Source: Xanthomonas hydrangeae (GTDB lineage: Bacteria; Pseudomonadota; Gammaproteobacteria; Xanthomonadales; Xanthomonadaceae). Taken from it: a DNA stretch of 64,000 nt. Positions within the stretch are counted from its first letter, which is position 1. Every line of letters starts with the position of its first letter. A program made the position numbers and the translations under genes. The stretch is from contig LR990730.1 in the NCBI GenBank assembly GCA_905142475.1, forward strand, positions 2,418,001 to 2,482,000. The letters are read 5' to 3'. Below the pieces are notes generated by a model, which was not told the DNA's origin, ran no database searches, and saw only the letters and a list, made by a program, of their open reading frames with translations. This document shows positions 9,324 through 18,258 of this stretch, in pieces.

Positions 9324-10424
9324 ATGACCGATCTACTCGCATCCACCCTCAAACACCTGGAAACGCTGGTGTCCTTTGATACCCGCAATCCGCCGCGTGC
9401 GATCGCTGCCGAGGGCGGTATCTTCGATTACCTGCGTGCGCAGCTGCCCGGTTTCCAGGTCGAGGTGATCGACCACGGTGCCGGCGCGGTGAGCCTGTAT
9501 GCGGTACGTGGAAAACCCAACTACCTCTTCAACGTGCATCTGGACACGGTGCCGGATTCGCCGCACTGGAGTGCCGATCCGCACGTGATGCGGCGTACCG
9601 ACGATCGTGTGATCGGGCTGGGTGTCTGCGATATCAAAGGTGCGGCGGCGGCGCTGGTGGCGGCGGCCAATGCCGGGCAGGGCGATGCGGCGTTTCTGTT
9701 TTCCTCCGATGAAGAAGCCAACGACCCGCGCTGCATCGCCGCGTTTCTGGCGCGTGGATTGCCGTATGAAGCGGTGCTGGTGGCCGAGCCGACCATGAGC
9801 GAGGCCGTGCTGGCGCATCGCGGGATCAGCTCGGTGCTGATGCGTTTTGCCGGGCGTGCCGGGCATGCGTCGGGCAAGCAGGATCCGTCGGCAAGTGCCT
9901 TGCATCAGGCCATGCGCTGGGGTGGCAGGGCGCTGGATCATGTCGAATCGCTGGCGCATGCGCGCTTCGGCGGTTTGACCGGTTTGCGCTTCAACATCGG
10001 TCGCGTCGATGGCGGCATCAAGGCCAACATGATCGCGCCGGCGGCCGAGGTGCGGTTCGGCTTTCGTCCGCTGCCGTCGATGGATGTGGATGGATTGCTG
10101 GCCACCTTCGCCGGATTTGCCGAGCCGGCTGCAGCGCAGTTCGAAGAAACCTTTCGCGGGCCGAGCCTGCCGTCCGGGGATATCGCGCGTGCAGAAGAAC
10201 GCCGCCTGGCCGCGCGCGATGTGGCCGATGCGCTGGACCTGCCGATCGGCAACGCGGTGGACTTCTGGACCGAGGCCTCGTTGTTTTCGGCCGGCGGCTA
10301 CACGGCGTTGGTCTATGGTCCGGGCGATATCGCCCAGGCACACACCGCCGACGAATTCGTGACGCTTGCGCAGTTGCAGCGTTATGCCGAGTCGGTCCAC
10401 CGCATCATCAACGGCGCACACTGA
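9324..10424 (+). CDS. argE': N-acetyl-L-citrulline deacetylase (M20 metallohydrolase)
   Basis: 366 residues of the M20/ArgE-DapE family. Metal and catalytic positions are visible: [10 protein letters not shown] (His72), [11 protein letters not shown] (Asp103), SSDEEAND (around 130) and [10 protein letters not shown]. In Xanthomonas this protein removes acetate from acetylcitrulline rather than acetylornithine, giving citrulline for ArgG. Position inside the cluster with argF' and argG supports that assignment; the sequence alone would only say ArgE-like deacetylase. Confidence 0.9.
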   Translation: MTDLLASTLKHLETLVSFDTRNPPRAIAAEGGIFDYLRAQLPGFQVEVIDHGAGAVSLYAVRGKPNYLFNVHLDTVPDSPHWSADPHVMRRTDDRVIGLGVCDIKGAAAALVAAANAGQGDAAFLFSSDEEANDPRCIAAFLARGLPYEAVLVAEPTMSEAVLAHRGISSVLMRFAGRAGHASGKQDPSASALHQAMRWGGRALDHVESLAHARFGGLTGLRFNIGRVDGGIKANMIAPAAEVRFGFRPLPSMDVDGLLATFAGFAEPAAAQFEETFRGPSLPSGDIARAEERRLAARDVADALDLPIGNAVDFWTEASLFSAGGYTALVYGPGDIAQAHTADEFVTLAQLQRYAESVHRIINGAH

Positions 10425-10498
10425 CCGCTTTCACTAACGGCTTGTACCAAAGCCGCATTCCGCGCCTGGCGCGGCCATTCCTCTCTTCGATCACGGCA

Positions 10499-11842
10499 AT
10501 GTCCCTCTCCGCACAGCCCCACAAACAGACCCGCCAGACCATCGTGCGCCTGCTTTCGAGCATGGCCAGCGCCAAGGAAATCAGCCAGTACCTCAAGCGT
10601 TTTTCGCAGCTGGATGCCAAACGCTTTGCGGTGGTCAAGGTGGGCGGCGCGGTGCTGCGCGACGATCTGGATGCGCTGACCTCGTCGCTGTCGTTCCTGC
10701 AGGAAGTGGGGCTGACCCCGATCGTGCTGCATGGCGCCGGCCCGCAGCTGGATGCAGAGTTGTCTGCGGCCGGCATCGAGAAGCGCACGGTCAACGGCCT
10801 GCGGGTGACTTCGCCGGAAGCCCTGGCGATCGTGCGCAAGGTGTTCCAGGCCTCCAACCTCAAGCTGGTCGAAGCGCTGCAGCAGAATGGCGCGCGTGCG
10901 ACCTCGATCACCGGTGGGGTGTTCGAAGCGCAGTATCTGGACCGCGACACCTACGGCCTGGTCGGTGAGGTCAAGGCGGTGAACCTGGCGCCGATCGAGG
11001 CCAGCCTGCAGGCCGGCTCGATCCCGGTGATCACCAGCCTGGGCGAGACGCCGAGCGGGCAGATCCTCAACGTCAACGCGGATTTTGCCGCCAACGAACT
11101 GGTGCAGGAACTGCAGCCGTACAAGATCATCTTCCTCACCGGCACCGGTGGCTTGCTGGATCCCAACGGCAAGGTGATCGATTCGATCAACCTGTCCACC
11201 GAGTTCGATCATCTGATGCAGCAGCCGTGGATCAATGGCGGGATGCGGGTCAAGATCGAGCAGATCAAGGATCTGCTCGATCGTCTGCCGCTGGAATCGT
11301 CGGTGTCGATCACCCGGCCGGCAGATCTGGCCAAGGAGCTGTTCACGCACAAGGGCTCGGGTACGCTGGTGCGGCGTGGCGAGCGCGTGCTGCGCGCGAC
11401 CTCGTGGGACCAACTGGATCTGCCGCGACTCACCTCGCTGATCGAATCCAGCTTCGGCCGCACGCTGGTGCCCGATTACTTCAGCAACACCAGGTTGTTG
11501 CGCGCCTATGTCAGCGAGAACTATCGCGCCGCGGTGATCCTCACCGACGAGGGCATGCTGGGTGCAAGCGCGCTGATCTATCTGGACAAGTTTGCCGTGC
11601 TCGACGATGCGCAGGGCGAGGGCCTGGGCCGCGCGGTATGGAATGTGATGCGCGAAGAAACCCCACAGCTGTTCTGGCGCTCGCGTCACAACAACCAGGT
11701 CAATATTTTCTATTACGCCGAGTCTGACGGCTGCATCAAGCAGGAAAAGTGGAAGGTGTTCTGGTACGGGCTGGAAAACTTCGAGCAGATCCAGCATTGC
11801 GTGGCGCATTGCGCGACGCGTCAGCCGACGCTGCTGGGCTGA
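10499..11842 (+). CDS. argAB: Bifunctional N-acetylglutamate kinase / N-acetylglutamate synthase
   Basis: 447 residues. Residues 1 to about 290 form an amino-acid kinase domain ([37 protein letters not shown]). Residues from about 300 form a NAT-type acetyltransferase domain ([28 protein letters not shown]). The fused enzyme acetylates glutamate and then phosphorylates it, opening the pathway. An ATG at 10499 gives the length known for the X. campestris enzyme; an in-frame start at 10442 is less likely. Enzymes of this fused type are reported to be arginine-inhibited. Confidence 0.95.
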   Translation: MSLSAQPHKQTRQTIVRLLSSMASAKEISQYLKRFSQLDAKRFAVVKVGGAVLRDDLDALTSSLSFLQEVGLTPIVLHGAGPQLDAELSAAGIEKRTVNGLRVTSPEALAIVRKVFQASNLKLVEALQQNGARATSITGGVFEAQYLDRDTYGLVGEVKAVNLAPIEASLQAGSIPVITSLGETPSGQILNVNADFAANELVQELQPYKIIFLTGTGGLLDPNGKVIDSINLSTEFDHLMQQPWINGGMRVKIEQIKDLLDRLPLESSVSITRPADLAKELFTHKGSGTLVRRGERVLRATSWDQLDLPRLTSLIESSFGRTLVPDYFSNTRLLRAYVSENYRAAVILTDEGMLGASALIYLDKFAVLDDAQGEGLGRAVWNVMREETPQLFWRSRHNNQVNIFYYAESDGCIKQEKWKVFWYGLENFEQIQHCVAHCATRQPTLLG

Positions 11843-11847
11843 GCACG

Positions 11848-12459
11848 ATGGCGTCCACCACCTTGCCACCACGCTGGCGCGAGTTACCTACGCTACGCGG
11901 GCAACACGTCACATTGGAACCGCTGCAAGCTGCGCATGCCGATGGGCTGCGTGATGCGCTGGGCGACGGTGCGTTGTCGCGGCTGTGGTACACCGGCGTG
12001 CCACAGCCGGCGCAGGTGGACGACTACGTGGGCGCGGCGTTGGCTGCGCAGGCCGATGGGCTGGTGCTGCCTTACGTGGTGCGTGATGCGGCCGGTGAGA
12101 TCGTCGGCTGCACGCGCTATTACGGGCTGGATGCGACCGTGCCCAGGCTGTCGATCGGCTACACCTGGTACGCACCGCGCGTGCAGCGCAGCGGCGTCAA
12201 CACCGACACCAAGCTGCTGCTGTTGCAGCATGCCTTCGAAACGCTGGGCTGTTTGAGCGTGGTCTTCGAAACCAGCTGGTTCAATCACACCTCGCGCGCG
12301 GCAATCGCGCGGCTCGGGGCCAAGCAGGACGGCGTGCTGCGCAATCACACCCGCCATGCCGACGGCACACCGCGCGATACCGTGGTGTTCTCCATCATCG
12401 ATACGGAATGGGCCGGGGTGAAACGCCACCTGCAGTTCCGCCTGGAAGCAAACGCATGA
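11848..12459 (+). CDS. GNAT acetyltransferase (RimJ/RimL-like)
   Basis: 203 residues starting at an ATG five bases after the argAB stop. The N-terminus ([19 protein letters not shown]) and the core ([33 protein letters not shown]) match the Acetyltransf_3 group that includes ribosomal-protein and small-molecule N-acetyltransferases. Its stop overlaps the argC start (ATGA), so it is embedded in the operon. The substrate is unknown. It is not needed for the acetyl pathway, since ArgAB already supplies acetylglutamate. Confidence 0.8.
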   Translation: MASTTLPPRWRELPTLRGQHVTLEPLQAAHADGLRDALGDGALSRLWYTGVPQPAQVDDYVGAALAAQADGLVLPYVVRDAAGEIVGCTRYYGLDATVPRLSIGYTWYAPRVQRSGVNTDTKLLLLQHAFETLGCLSVVFETSWFNHTSRAAIARLGAKQDGVLRNHTRHADGTPRDTVVFSIIDTEWAGVKRHLQFRLEANA

Positions 12460-13406
12460 CTGTTCAAACAACGACCATCGGCATTGTCGGCGCCCGCGGG
12501 CATACCGGTTCGGAATTGATCAAGCTGGTGACGGCCCATCCGCACCTGCAGCTGGTGTTCGTGTCCTCGCGCGAGTTGGCCGGGCAACCTGTGGCCGACC
12601 ACAACGATGCGTATCAAGGTGAGTTGCGTTACGAGAGCCTGGATGCCGATGCGGTGGCCGCCAAGGCCGCCGATGTGGTGATCCTGGCGCTGCCCAACGG
12701 CAAGGCCGAACCGTTCGTGGCGGCGATCGATGCGGCCAGACCGCAGACGCTGTTGATCGATCTGTCGGCCGATTACCGCTTCGATCCGGCCTGGTACTAC
12801 GGGCTGCCGGAGCTGACGCGCGGAAAGTACGCCGGGCAGAAGCGCATCAGCAACCCGGGCTGCTATGCCACCGCGATGCAGCTGACGATCGCACCATTGC
12901 TCGATCAGCTGGCAGGGCCCCCACAATGCTTTGGCGTCTCCGGCTATTCCGGCGCAGGTACCACGCCCTCGGACAAGAACAACCCCGAGCTGCTGTCCGA
13001 TAACCTGATGCCGTATGCGCTGACCAACCACATGCACGAGCGCGAGGTCTCTGCGCAGCTCGGCGTGCCGGTGGAGTTCATGCCGCATGTGGCGCCGCAT
13101 TTCCGCGGCATCACCATGACCGTCAACCTGTGGCTGCAGCAAGCGCTGACGCGCGAGCAGATCCAGGCGCGCTACACGCAGCGTTATGCCGACGAGCCGC
13201 TGATCGAGATCGTCGACGAGGCGCCGTGGGTCAGCCGCATCGCCGGCAAACACGGCGTGCAGATCGGTGGCGTGACGCTGGCGCCGGGCAACAAGCGCGT
13301 GGTGGTGGTGGCAACGCTGGACAACCTGCTCAAGGGCGCGGCCACGCAGGCGATGCAGAATCTCAACCTGGCATTTGGCTGGGACGAATTGACTGCGATT
13401 GGTTGA
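12456..13406 (+). CDS. argC: N-acetyl-gamma-glutamyl-phosphate reductase
   Basis: 316 residues with the NADP-binding start [16 protein letters not shown], the catalytic Cys in [15 protein letters not shown], and [14 protein letters not shown]. It reduces acetylglutamyl phosphate to the semialdehyde, the third step of the pathway. The ATG overlaps the GNAT stop. The following aminotransferase (ArgD) is not in this window. A cluster of short repeats starts at its stop codon. Confidence 0.95.
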   Translation: MTVQTTTIGIVGARGHTGSELIKLVTAHPHLQLVFVSSRELAGQPVADHNDAYQGELRYESLDADAVAAKAADVVILALPNGKAEPFVAAIDAARPQTLLIDLSADYRFDPAWYYGLPELTRGKYAGQKRISNPGCYATAMQLTIAPLLDQLAGPPQCFGVSGYSGAGTTPSDKNNPELLSDNLMPYALTNHMHEREVSAQLGVPVEFMPHVAPHFRGITMTVNLWLQQALTREQIQARYTQRYADEPLIEIVDEAPWVSRIAGKHGVQIGGVTLAPGNKRVVVVATLDNLLKGAATQAMQNLNLAFGWDELTAIG

Positions 13407-13553
13407 TGCGAGTCCCTCGCAAGAGCCCGCACATCCATGTGCGGGGATTCAAAGATGCGAGTCCCTCGCAAGAGTCCGCACCTCCATCATGTGCAGGGAT
13501 TCAAAGATGCGAGTCCCTCGCAGGAGCCCGCATATCCATGTGCGGGGATTCAA
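13405..13553. repeat. Three adjacent copies of a 48-52 bp repeat (GATGCGAGTCCCTCGC family)
   Basis: Units lie at 13405-13453, 13454-13505 and 13506-13553. Each reads GATGCGAGTCCCTCGCAAGA, a CCCGCACATCCATGTGCGGG palindrome (imperfect in unit 2) and a GATTCAA end. A fourth copy, reversed, lies at 63665-63712. The array fills the argC-argH gap and can form three hairpins in the arg transcript. Confidence 0.88.
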
Positions 13554-13581
13554 CTGGACGACTTACTCGAGACGCTTTCCG

Positions 13582-14877
13582 ATGACCAATCTGTTGTGGC
13601 AAAAACCCGGTGTGGCAGTGGACGCCGAGATCCAGCGCTTCCTGGCCGGCGACGACGTCATCCTGGACCGCGAGTTTTTCCTGTACGACATCGCTGCCAG
13701 CAAGGCGCATGCCCAGGGGCTGCAGCACATCGGCATCCTGTCGCTGCAGGAACTGGGCGGGCTGAGCGAGCAGCTGGATCTGCTGGCAGCCGATTTCCGC
13801 AGCGGTGCGTTCGTGCTCGATGCGCAGTACGAAGATTGCCATTCGGCGATCGAGGCGCGCCTGACCGAGCGCCTGGGCGATGCCGGCCGCAAGATCCACA
13901 CCGGGCGCAGCCGTAACGACCAGATTCTGGTCGCCACGCGGCTATGGTTGAAGGACAAGCTGCAACGTGTGGCCGAGCTCAGCGCGGAGATCGCCAAGGT
14001 GGCGCTGGATCGCGCGCAGGCCGAGGCCGACCTGCCGGTGCCGGGCTACACGCATATCCAGCGTGCGGTGGTGTCGTCGGCCGGCATGTGGTGGGCGGGC
14101 TGGGCAGAAGCCTTTATCGACAATGCACTGCGCGCAACCGACACCTTGCGGTTAGTGGACAGCAACCCGCTCGGCACTGCGGCCGGTTACGGCGTCAATC
14201 TGCCGCTGGACCGTGCGCACACCACTGCCGAGCTCGGCTTTGCGCGTCTGCAGGTGTCGCCGATCTACGCGCAGCTCTCGCGCGGCAAGTACGAACTGGC
14301 CGCGCTCGAAGCTCTCGGTAGCGCAACGCTGGATCTGCGCCGGATCGCCTGGGATCTGTCGTTGTTCACCAGCGGCGAATTCGCCTTTGTCGCGTTGCCG
14401 GCGCAATACACCACCGGCAGCTCGATCATGCCGAACAAGCGCAACCCCGATGTGATCGAACTGATGCGCGCCACCCATGCCAGCGTGGCCGCGGCGCGGA
14501 CCGAAATCGAACAGTTGTTGTCGCTGCCTTCCGGTTATCACCGCGATCTGCAGAGCAGCAAGGGCGCGATCGTGCATGGCTTCGGGCGCGGCCTGGCCGC
14601 GCTCGAACTGCTGCCGGCGTTGCTGGCCAATCTGGAATGGCGCCCGGACAAGCTGCGTGCGGCGATCGATTCGGGCATGTACGCCACCGATGTGGCGGTG
14701 GAAGCGGCCGTGGCCGGTGTGCCGTTCCGCGAGGCCTACAAGGCGGCAGCGGAATCGTCCGACACTGCGGGGCAGGGGCGCACGCCAGAAGGCAGCCTTG
14801 CCGCACGCGTCTCGCCAGGCGCCGCCGCGGATCTGCAGCTGGATATGTTGCGTGCCCGTTGGGAGGCCCTGCGCTGA
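13582..14877 (+). CDS. argH: Argininosuccinate lyase
   Basis: 431 residues of the fumarase/aspartase superfamily. Signatures include [27 protein letters not shown] and the [13 protein letters not shown] loop with the catalytic Ser. It splits argininosuccinate into arginine and fumarate, the last step. I chose the ATG at 13582, after the repeat cluster; translation upstream in frame would read into the repeats. The stop overlaps the following cupin start (TGATG). Confidence 0.96.
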   Translation: MTNLLWQKPGVAVDAEIQRFLAGDDVILDREFFLYDIAASKAHAQGLQHIGILSLQELGGLSEQLDLLAADFRSGAFVLDAQYEDCHSAIEARLTERLGDAGRKIHTGRSRNDQILVATRLWLKDKLQRVAELSAEIAKVALDRAQAEADLPVPGYTHIQRAVVSSAGMWWAGWAEAFIDNALRATDTLRLVDSNPLGTAAGYGVNLPLDRAHTTAELGFARLQVSPIYAQLSRGKYELAALEALGSATLDLRRIAWDLSLFTSGEFAFVALPAQYTTGSSIMPNKRNPDVIELMRATHASVAAARTEIEQLLSLPSGYHRDLQSSKGAIVHGFGRGLAALELLPALLANLEWRPDKLRAAIDSGMYATDVAVEAAVAGVPFREAYKAAAESSDTAGQGRTPEGSLAARVSPGAAADLQLDMLRARWEALR

Positions 14878-15242
14878 TGGCCGTGATCAGCACCGAGACC
14901 GCAGAACACTATCCCTGGGGCGAAGCCTGCGAAGGCTGGCACCTGTTGCGCGACCCCAGCTTGAGCGTGCTCGAAGAACGCATGCCGCCAGGCGTTGCGG
15001 AGTCGCGTCATCGGCATAGTCGCGCACGCCATTTTTTCTATGTGCTGGCCGGCGAAGTGATGCTGCAACTGGATGGCGCGCAGCACGTGCTCGGGGTCGG
15101 GCAGGGCCTGGATGTACCGCCTGGCACCACCCATCAGATGCACAATCTGTCCGATGTCGAGGCGCGCTTTCTGGTGATCTCGGCACCGCATGGTCGCGAT
15201 GATCGTGCACCCACGACAGCACGTGCGAAGGACGTCAGCTGA
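14877..15242 (+). CDS. Small cupin-domain protein
   Basis: 121 residues, a single cupin barrel with the metal-binding first motif (SRHRHSRARHFFYVLAGE) and the second motif around VPPGTTHQMHN. Such proteins often bind a metal and act as isomerases, dioxygenases or sensors. It overlaps argH upstream and the YciI-like gene downstream, so it is translated as part of the arg-pro operon. Its role is unknown. Confidence 0.82.
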   Translation: MAVISTETAEHYPWGEACEGWHLLRDPSLSVLEERMPPGVAESRHRHSRARHFFYVLAGEVMLQLDGAQHVLGVGQGLDVPPGTTHQMHNLSDVEARFLVISAPHGRDDRAPTTARAKDVS

Positions 15243-15502
15243 TGACAACGCGCTATCTGGTGCTGGCGATGCGCAAGCCGGATTTTCCCGCCGATGTGGT
15301 GCAGCCACATCTGGATTTTCTCGCTGCATTGCGTGCGGCCGGGCAGCTCGAAATGACCGGTGGTTTCAGCGATCGCACCGGCGGTGCGTATGTGTTGGTC
15401 AATCTGGGCAGTCGGGAGGAGGCGCAGCAGATCGTTGCGCGCGATCCCTTGGTGCTGCGCGATGCCTCGACGCTGACCGTGTATGAGTGGAACACGCACT
15501 GA
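15242..15502 (+). CDS. YciI-like protein
   Basis: 86 residues with the YciI fold pattern (LVLAMRKPDFPADVVQPHLDFL, GGAYVLVNLGSREEAQQIVARDPLV, TVYEW). The fold is a ferredoxin-like barrel, usually dimeric and of unclear function. TGATG overlap with the cupin upstream. A second YciI-like gene occurs at 45501. Role in arginine/proline synthesis not known. Confidence 0.8.
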   Translation: MTTRYLVLAMRKPDFPADVVQPHLDFLAALRAAGQLEMTGGFSDRTGGAYVLVNLGSREEAQQIVARDPLVLRDASTLTVYEWNTH

Positions 15503-15515
15503 GCGTCTGACTGCC

Positions 15516-16670
15516 ATGACACCCCCTGCCGACATGCCGTCGTTATTTACCGAGCAGCCGCTGCCGCCATGGCGACGTGCGGTGCTCAAGGTCGGCAGCA
15601 GCCTGTTGGCCGCCGATGGTGGCGGCCTGTCGCCGCGGTTCGCGTTGGGCCTGGCGCAATTCGTCTCGGCCAATCTGGCTGCCGGGCGCGAGCTGGTGAT
15701 CGTCTCTTCCGGTGCGGTGGCCGCTGGCCGCGCGATCCTGCCGAAAGCTGCCGAAGCCGGTGCACCGATCGCTGCGCGTCAGGCCCTGGCCGCGCTTGGC
15801 CAGGCGCAATTGATCGCGCTGTGGCAGCGCTTTTTCGAACGTCCGGTGGCGCAGGTACTGCTCACCCACGATGACCTGCGTAACCGCCGCCGGTATCTCA
15901 ATGCGCGCGCCACCCTGGGCGAGTTGTTGCGGCTGGGTGCGTTGCCGGTGATCAACGAAAACGACACCGTCTCGGTGGACGAGCTCAAGCTGGGCGACAA
16001 CGACAATCTCGCCGCGATCGTGGCCGCGCTGGTCGATGCCGATGCGTTGTTCATCGCCACCGATATCGATGGCTTGTATAGCGCCGACCCGCGCAGCAAT
16101 CCGTTGGCGCGTCCTCTCGATGACGTGCCCGAACTCACCGCCGAGGTACTGGCGATGGCCGGCGGCAGCGGCAGCAGTGTGGGTACAGGCGGCATGCGCA
16201 CAAAGCTGGAAGCCGCTGCAAAAGCCGGTGCTGCCGGCATCGAAACCTATCTGTTCAACGGCCGCAGCAGCGAGGTGGTGCGCGGGCTTGCGCAGGATCG
16301 CCTGCGTGGCACGCGCATCCACCCCGCACGCACACGCATCGCCGCCCGCAAATACTGGCTGCGCCACGCACCGGTGGAACCGGGCGCGATCCTGATCGAT
16401 GGCGGCGCCGCGGCGGCGCTGGCCGGCAAGGGCGCCTCGCTGTTGCCGGGCGGCGTGGCCGGTGCGCAGGGCGACTTCCGGCGCGGCGACATGGTGGAGA
16501 TCCGCCTGCGCGATGCCGATGGTGAGCGCTGCCTGGCGCGCGGCGTCAGCCAGTATTCGGCAGTGGATATCCGCCGTATCGGCGGGCGCCATTCGCGCGA
16601 GATCGAAACCGTGCTCGGTTACAGCTATGGCGAGAATGTGGTGCATCGCGATGATCTGGTGTTGTTGTAG
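15516..16670 (+). CDS. proB: Glutamate 5-kinase
   Basis: 384 residues. The kinase domain (AVLKVGSSLLA, VIVSSGAVAAGR, NENDTVSVDELKLGDND, GTGGMRTKLEAAAKA) is followed by a C-terminal PUA domain from about residue 280. It phosphorylates glutamate to start proline synthesis. I preferred the ATG at 15516, which gives the usual length; ATG 15534 and a start at 15483 overlapping the YciI gene are alternatives. Confidence 0.94.
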   Translation: MTPPADMPSLFTEQPLPPWRRAVLKVGSSLLAADGGGLSPRFALGLAQFVSANLAAGRELVIVSSGAVAAGRAILPKAAEAGAPIAARQALAALGQAQLIALWQRFFERPVAQVLLTHDDLRNRRRYLNARATLGELLRLGALPVINENDTVSVDELKLGDNDNLAAIVAALVDADALFIATDIDGLYSADPRSNPLARPLDDVPELTAEVLAMAGGSGSSVGTGGMRTKLEAAAKAGAAGIETYLFNGRSSEVVRGLAQDRLRGTRIHPARTRIAARKYWLRHAPVEPGAILIDGGAAAALAGKGASLLPGGVAGAQGDFRRGDMVEIRLRDADGERCLARGVSQYSAVDIRRIGGRHSREIETVLGYSYGENVVHRDDLVLL

Positions 16671-16671
16671 C

Positions 16672-16808
16672 GGGGATTGGGGATTGGGGATTTGCAACAG
16701 CATGTGCACTGCGTTTTTCCAAACGCCACCTCCGCTCCCCAGTGACTGAGTGCTTTCTGGTGGCAAAATGATACGGTTTGCTTTTGCCAATTCCCAATCC
16801 CCAATCCC
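16672..16808. repeat. GGGGATTGGGGATT inverted-repeat pair between proB and proA
   Basis: The left arm (16672-16690) is GGGGATTGGGGATTGGGGA. The right arm (16791-16808) is its near reverse complement. Between them are about 100 bp of non-coding sequence. Related elements occur at 38841-38978 and 39774-39872. Confidence 0.8.
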
Positions 16809-16817
16809 GGCCCCGAA

Positions 16818-18062
16818 ATGACCATCAAAACCCTCGCCCTGCAATGCCGCGATGCTGCGCAAGTGCTGTCGCAACTGTCGTCGTCTGCCAAGCAGGCCTT
16901 GCTGGAGGCGATGGCCACTGCGTTGGAACACGATGCTGCGGTGATCCTGGCGGCGAATGCGCGCGATCTGGAGGCGGCGCGCGAGAAGGGCGTTGGTGCT
17001 GCGATGCTCGATCGTCTGGCGCTGGACACAAAGCGCCTGGACGGGATTGCCGCCGCGTTGCGCGAGGTCGCGCAGTTGCCCGATCCAGTCGGGCAGATCA
17101 CGCGCGAAGACGTCCGCCCCAATGGCATCGTCGTGCAGAAGGTGCGCGTGCCGCTCGGTGTGATCGCGATGATCTACGAGGCGCGCCCGAATGTGACTGC
17201 CGATGCGGCGGCGCTGTGCATCAAGGCCGGCAACGGGGTGATCCTGCGCGGCGGCTCGGAGGCGATTCACTCCAACACGGCGATTGCGCGCGCCCTGCAG
17301 CGCGCCTTGCGCGACGCCGGCGTGCCGGAAGCGGCGTTGACGCTGGTCGAGGATCTGCGCCGCGAGACCATGCTGGAGTTGCTGCAGCTCAGCGATATCG
17401 TCGATCTGGCGATTCCGCGCGGTGGCGAGGGCCTGATCCGTTTTGTTGCCGAACACGCACGGGTGCCGGTGATCAAGCATTACAAGGGTGTGTGCCATCT
17501 GTTCGTGGATGCATCCGCCGACGTGGACCTGGCCGTGCGTCTGTTGGTCGATGGCAAGGCCAGCCGACCGTCGGCCTGCAATTCGCTGGAGACCTTGCTG
17601 GTGCATGCAGACATCGCCGAGCGTTTTCTGCCCGCAGCAGCGCAAGCGTTGCGCGAACGCCATGTGGAGTTGCGTGGCGATGCGGCAACGCGTGCGCTGT
17701 TGCCCGATGTCGCGCCTGCCAGCGATGACGACTATGCCGCCGAATTCCTCGATCTGATCCTGGCGATCCGCGTGGTGCCGGATCTGGACACCGCGCTTGC
17801 GCATATTCGCCAGTACGGCTCGGACCACACCGAAGTCATCGCCACGCAGAGCACCGCCAATGCCGAACTATTCGTGCAATCGCTGCGCTCGGCCGTGGTG
17901 ATGGTCAACGCGTCCTCGCGGTTTTCCGACGGTGGCGAGCTTGGCCTGGGCGCCGAAATCGGCATCTCCACCACGCGTCTGCATTCCTACGGCCCGATGG
18001 GCCTGGAAGCGCTGACCGTGGAGCGCTTTGTGGTGCGTGGCGAAGGCCAGGTGCGGCACTGA
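16818..18062 (+). CDS. proA: Glutamate-5-semialdehyde dehydrogenase (gamma-glutamyl phosphate reductase)
   Basis: 414 residues of the aldehyde dehydrogenase superfamily with catalytic Cys254 in [30 protein letters not shown] and [20 protein letters not shown]. It reduces glutamyl phosphate from ProB to the semialdehyde that cyclises toward proline. The ATG lies directly after the inverted-repeat pair. Usual family length. Confidence 0.96.
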   Translation: MTIKTLALQCRDAAQVLSQLSSSAKQALLEAMATALEHDAAVILAANARDLEAAREKGVGAAMLDRLALDTKRLDGIAAALREVAQLPDPVGQITREDVRPNGIVVQKVRVPLGVIAMIYEARPNVTADAAALCIKAGNGVILRGGSEAIHSNTAIARALQRALRDAGVPEAALTLVEDLRRETMLELLQLSDIVDLAIPRGGEGLIRFVAEHARVPVIKHYKGVCHLFVDASADVDLAVRLLVDGKASRPSACNSLETLLVHADIAERFLPAAAQALRERHVELRGDAATRALLPDVAPASDDDYAAEFLDLILAIRVVPDLDTALAHIRQYGSDHTEVIATQSTANAELFVQSLRSAVVMVNASSRFSDGGELGLGAEIGISTTRLHSYGPMGLEALTVERFVVRGEGQVRH

Positions 18063-18258
18063 TCGGCAACGGCGCAACCAAACGCAAGTCAGTTGCTGCC
18101 GAAGGCCGCAGCAGGTACTGCGCACCGCGCGCCCCGATCGCGCGCAATCCTGTCGCCATTTGTACCAGTCAACCCCGCAACCACGACCTTTGACACTCCC
18201 CCGGCAGGCCGCCGTCTGCCTACAGTCGACGACTGCCCCCGCACTTCCGGAGTCGTCG

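Noticed and set aside
13405-13553. CRISPR array
   Set aside because: The three units are contiguous without variable spacers, contain an internal palindrome, and no cas gene is present.
15543-17828. A 761-codon open frame on the minus strand through proB and proA
   Set aside because: It lies antisense to two well-supported genes and its His/Arg/Gln-rich translation is typical of GC-skewed shadow frames.
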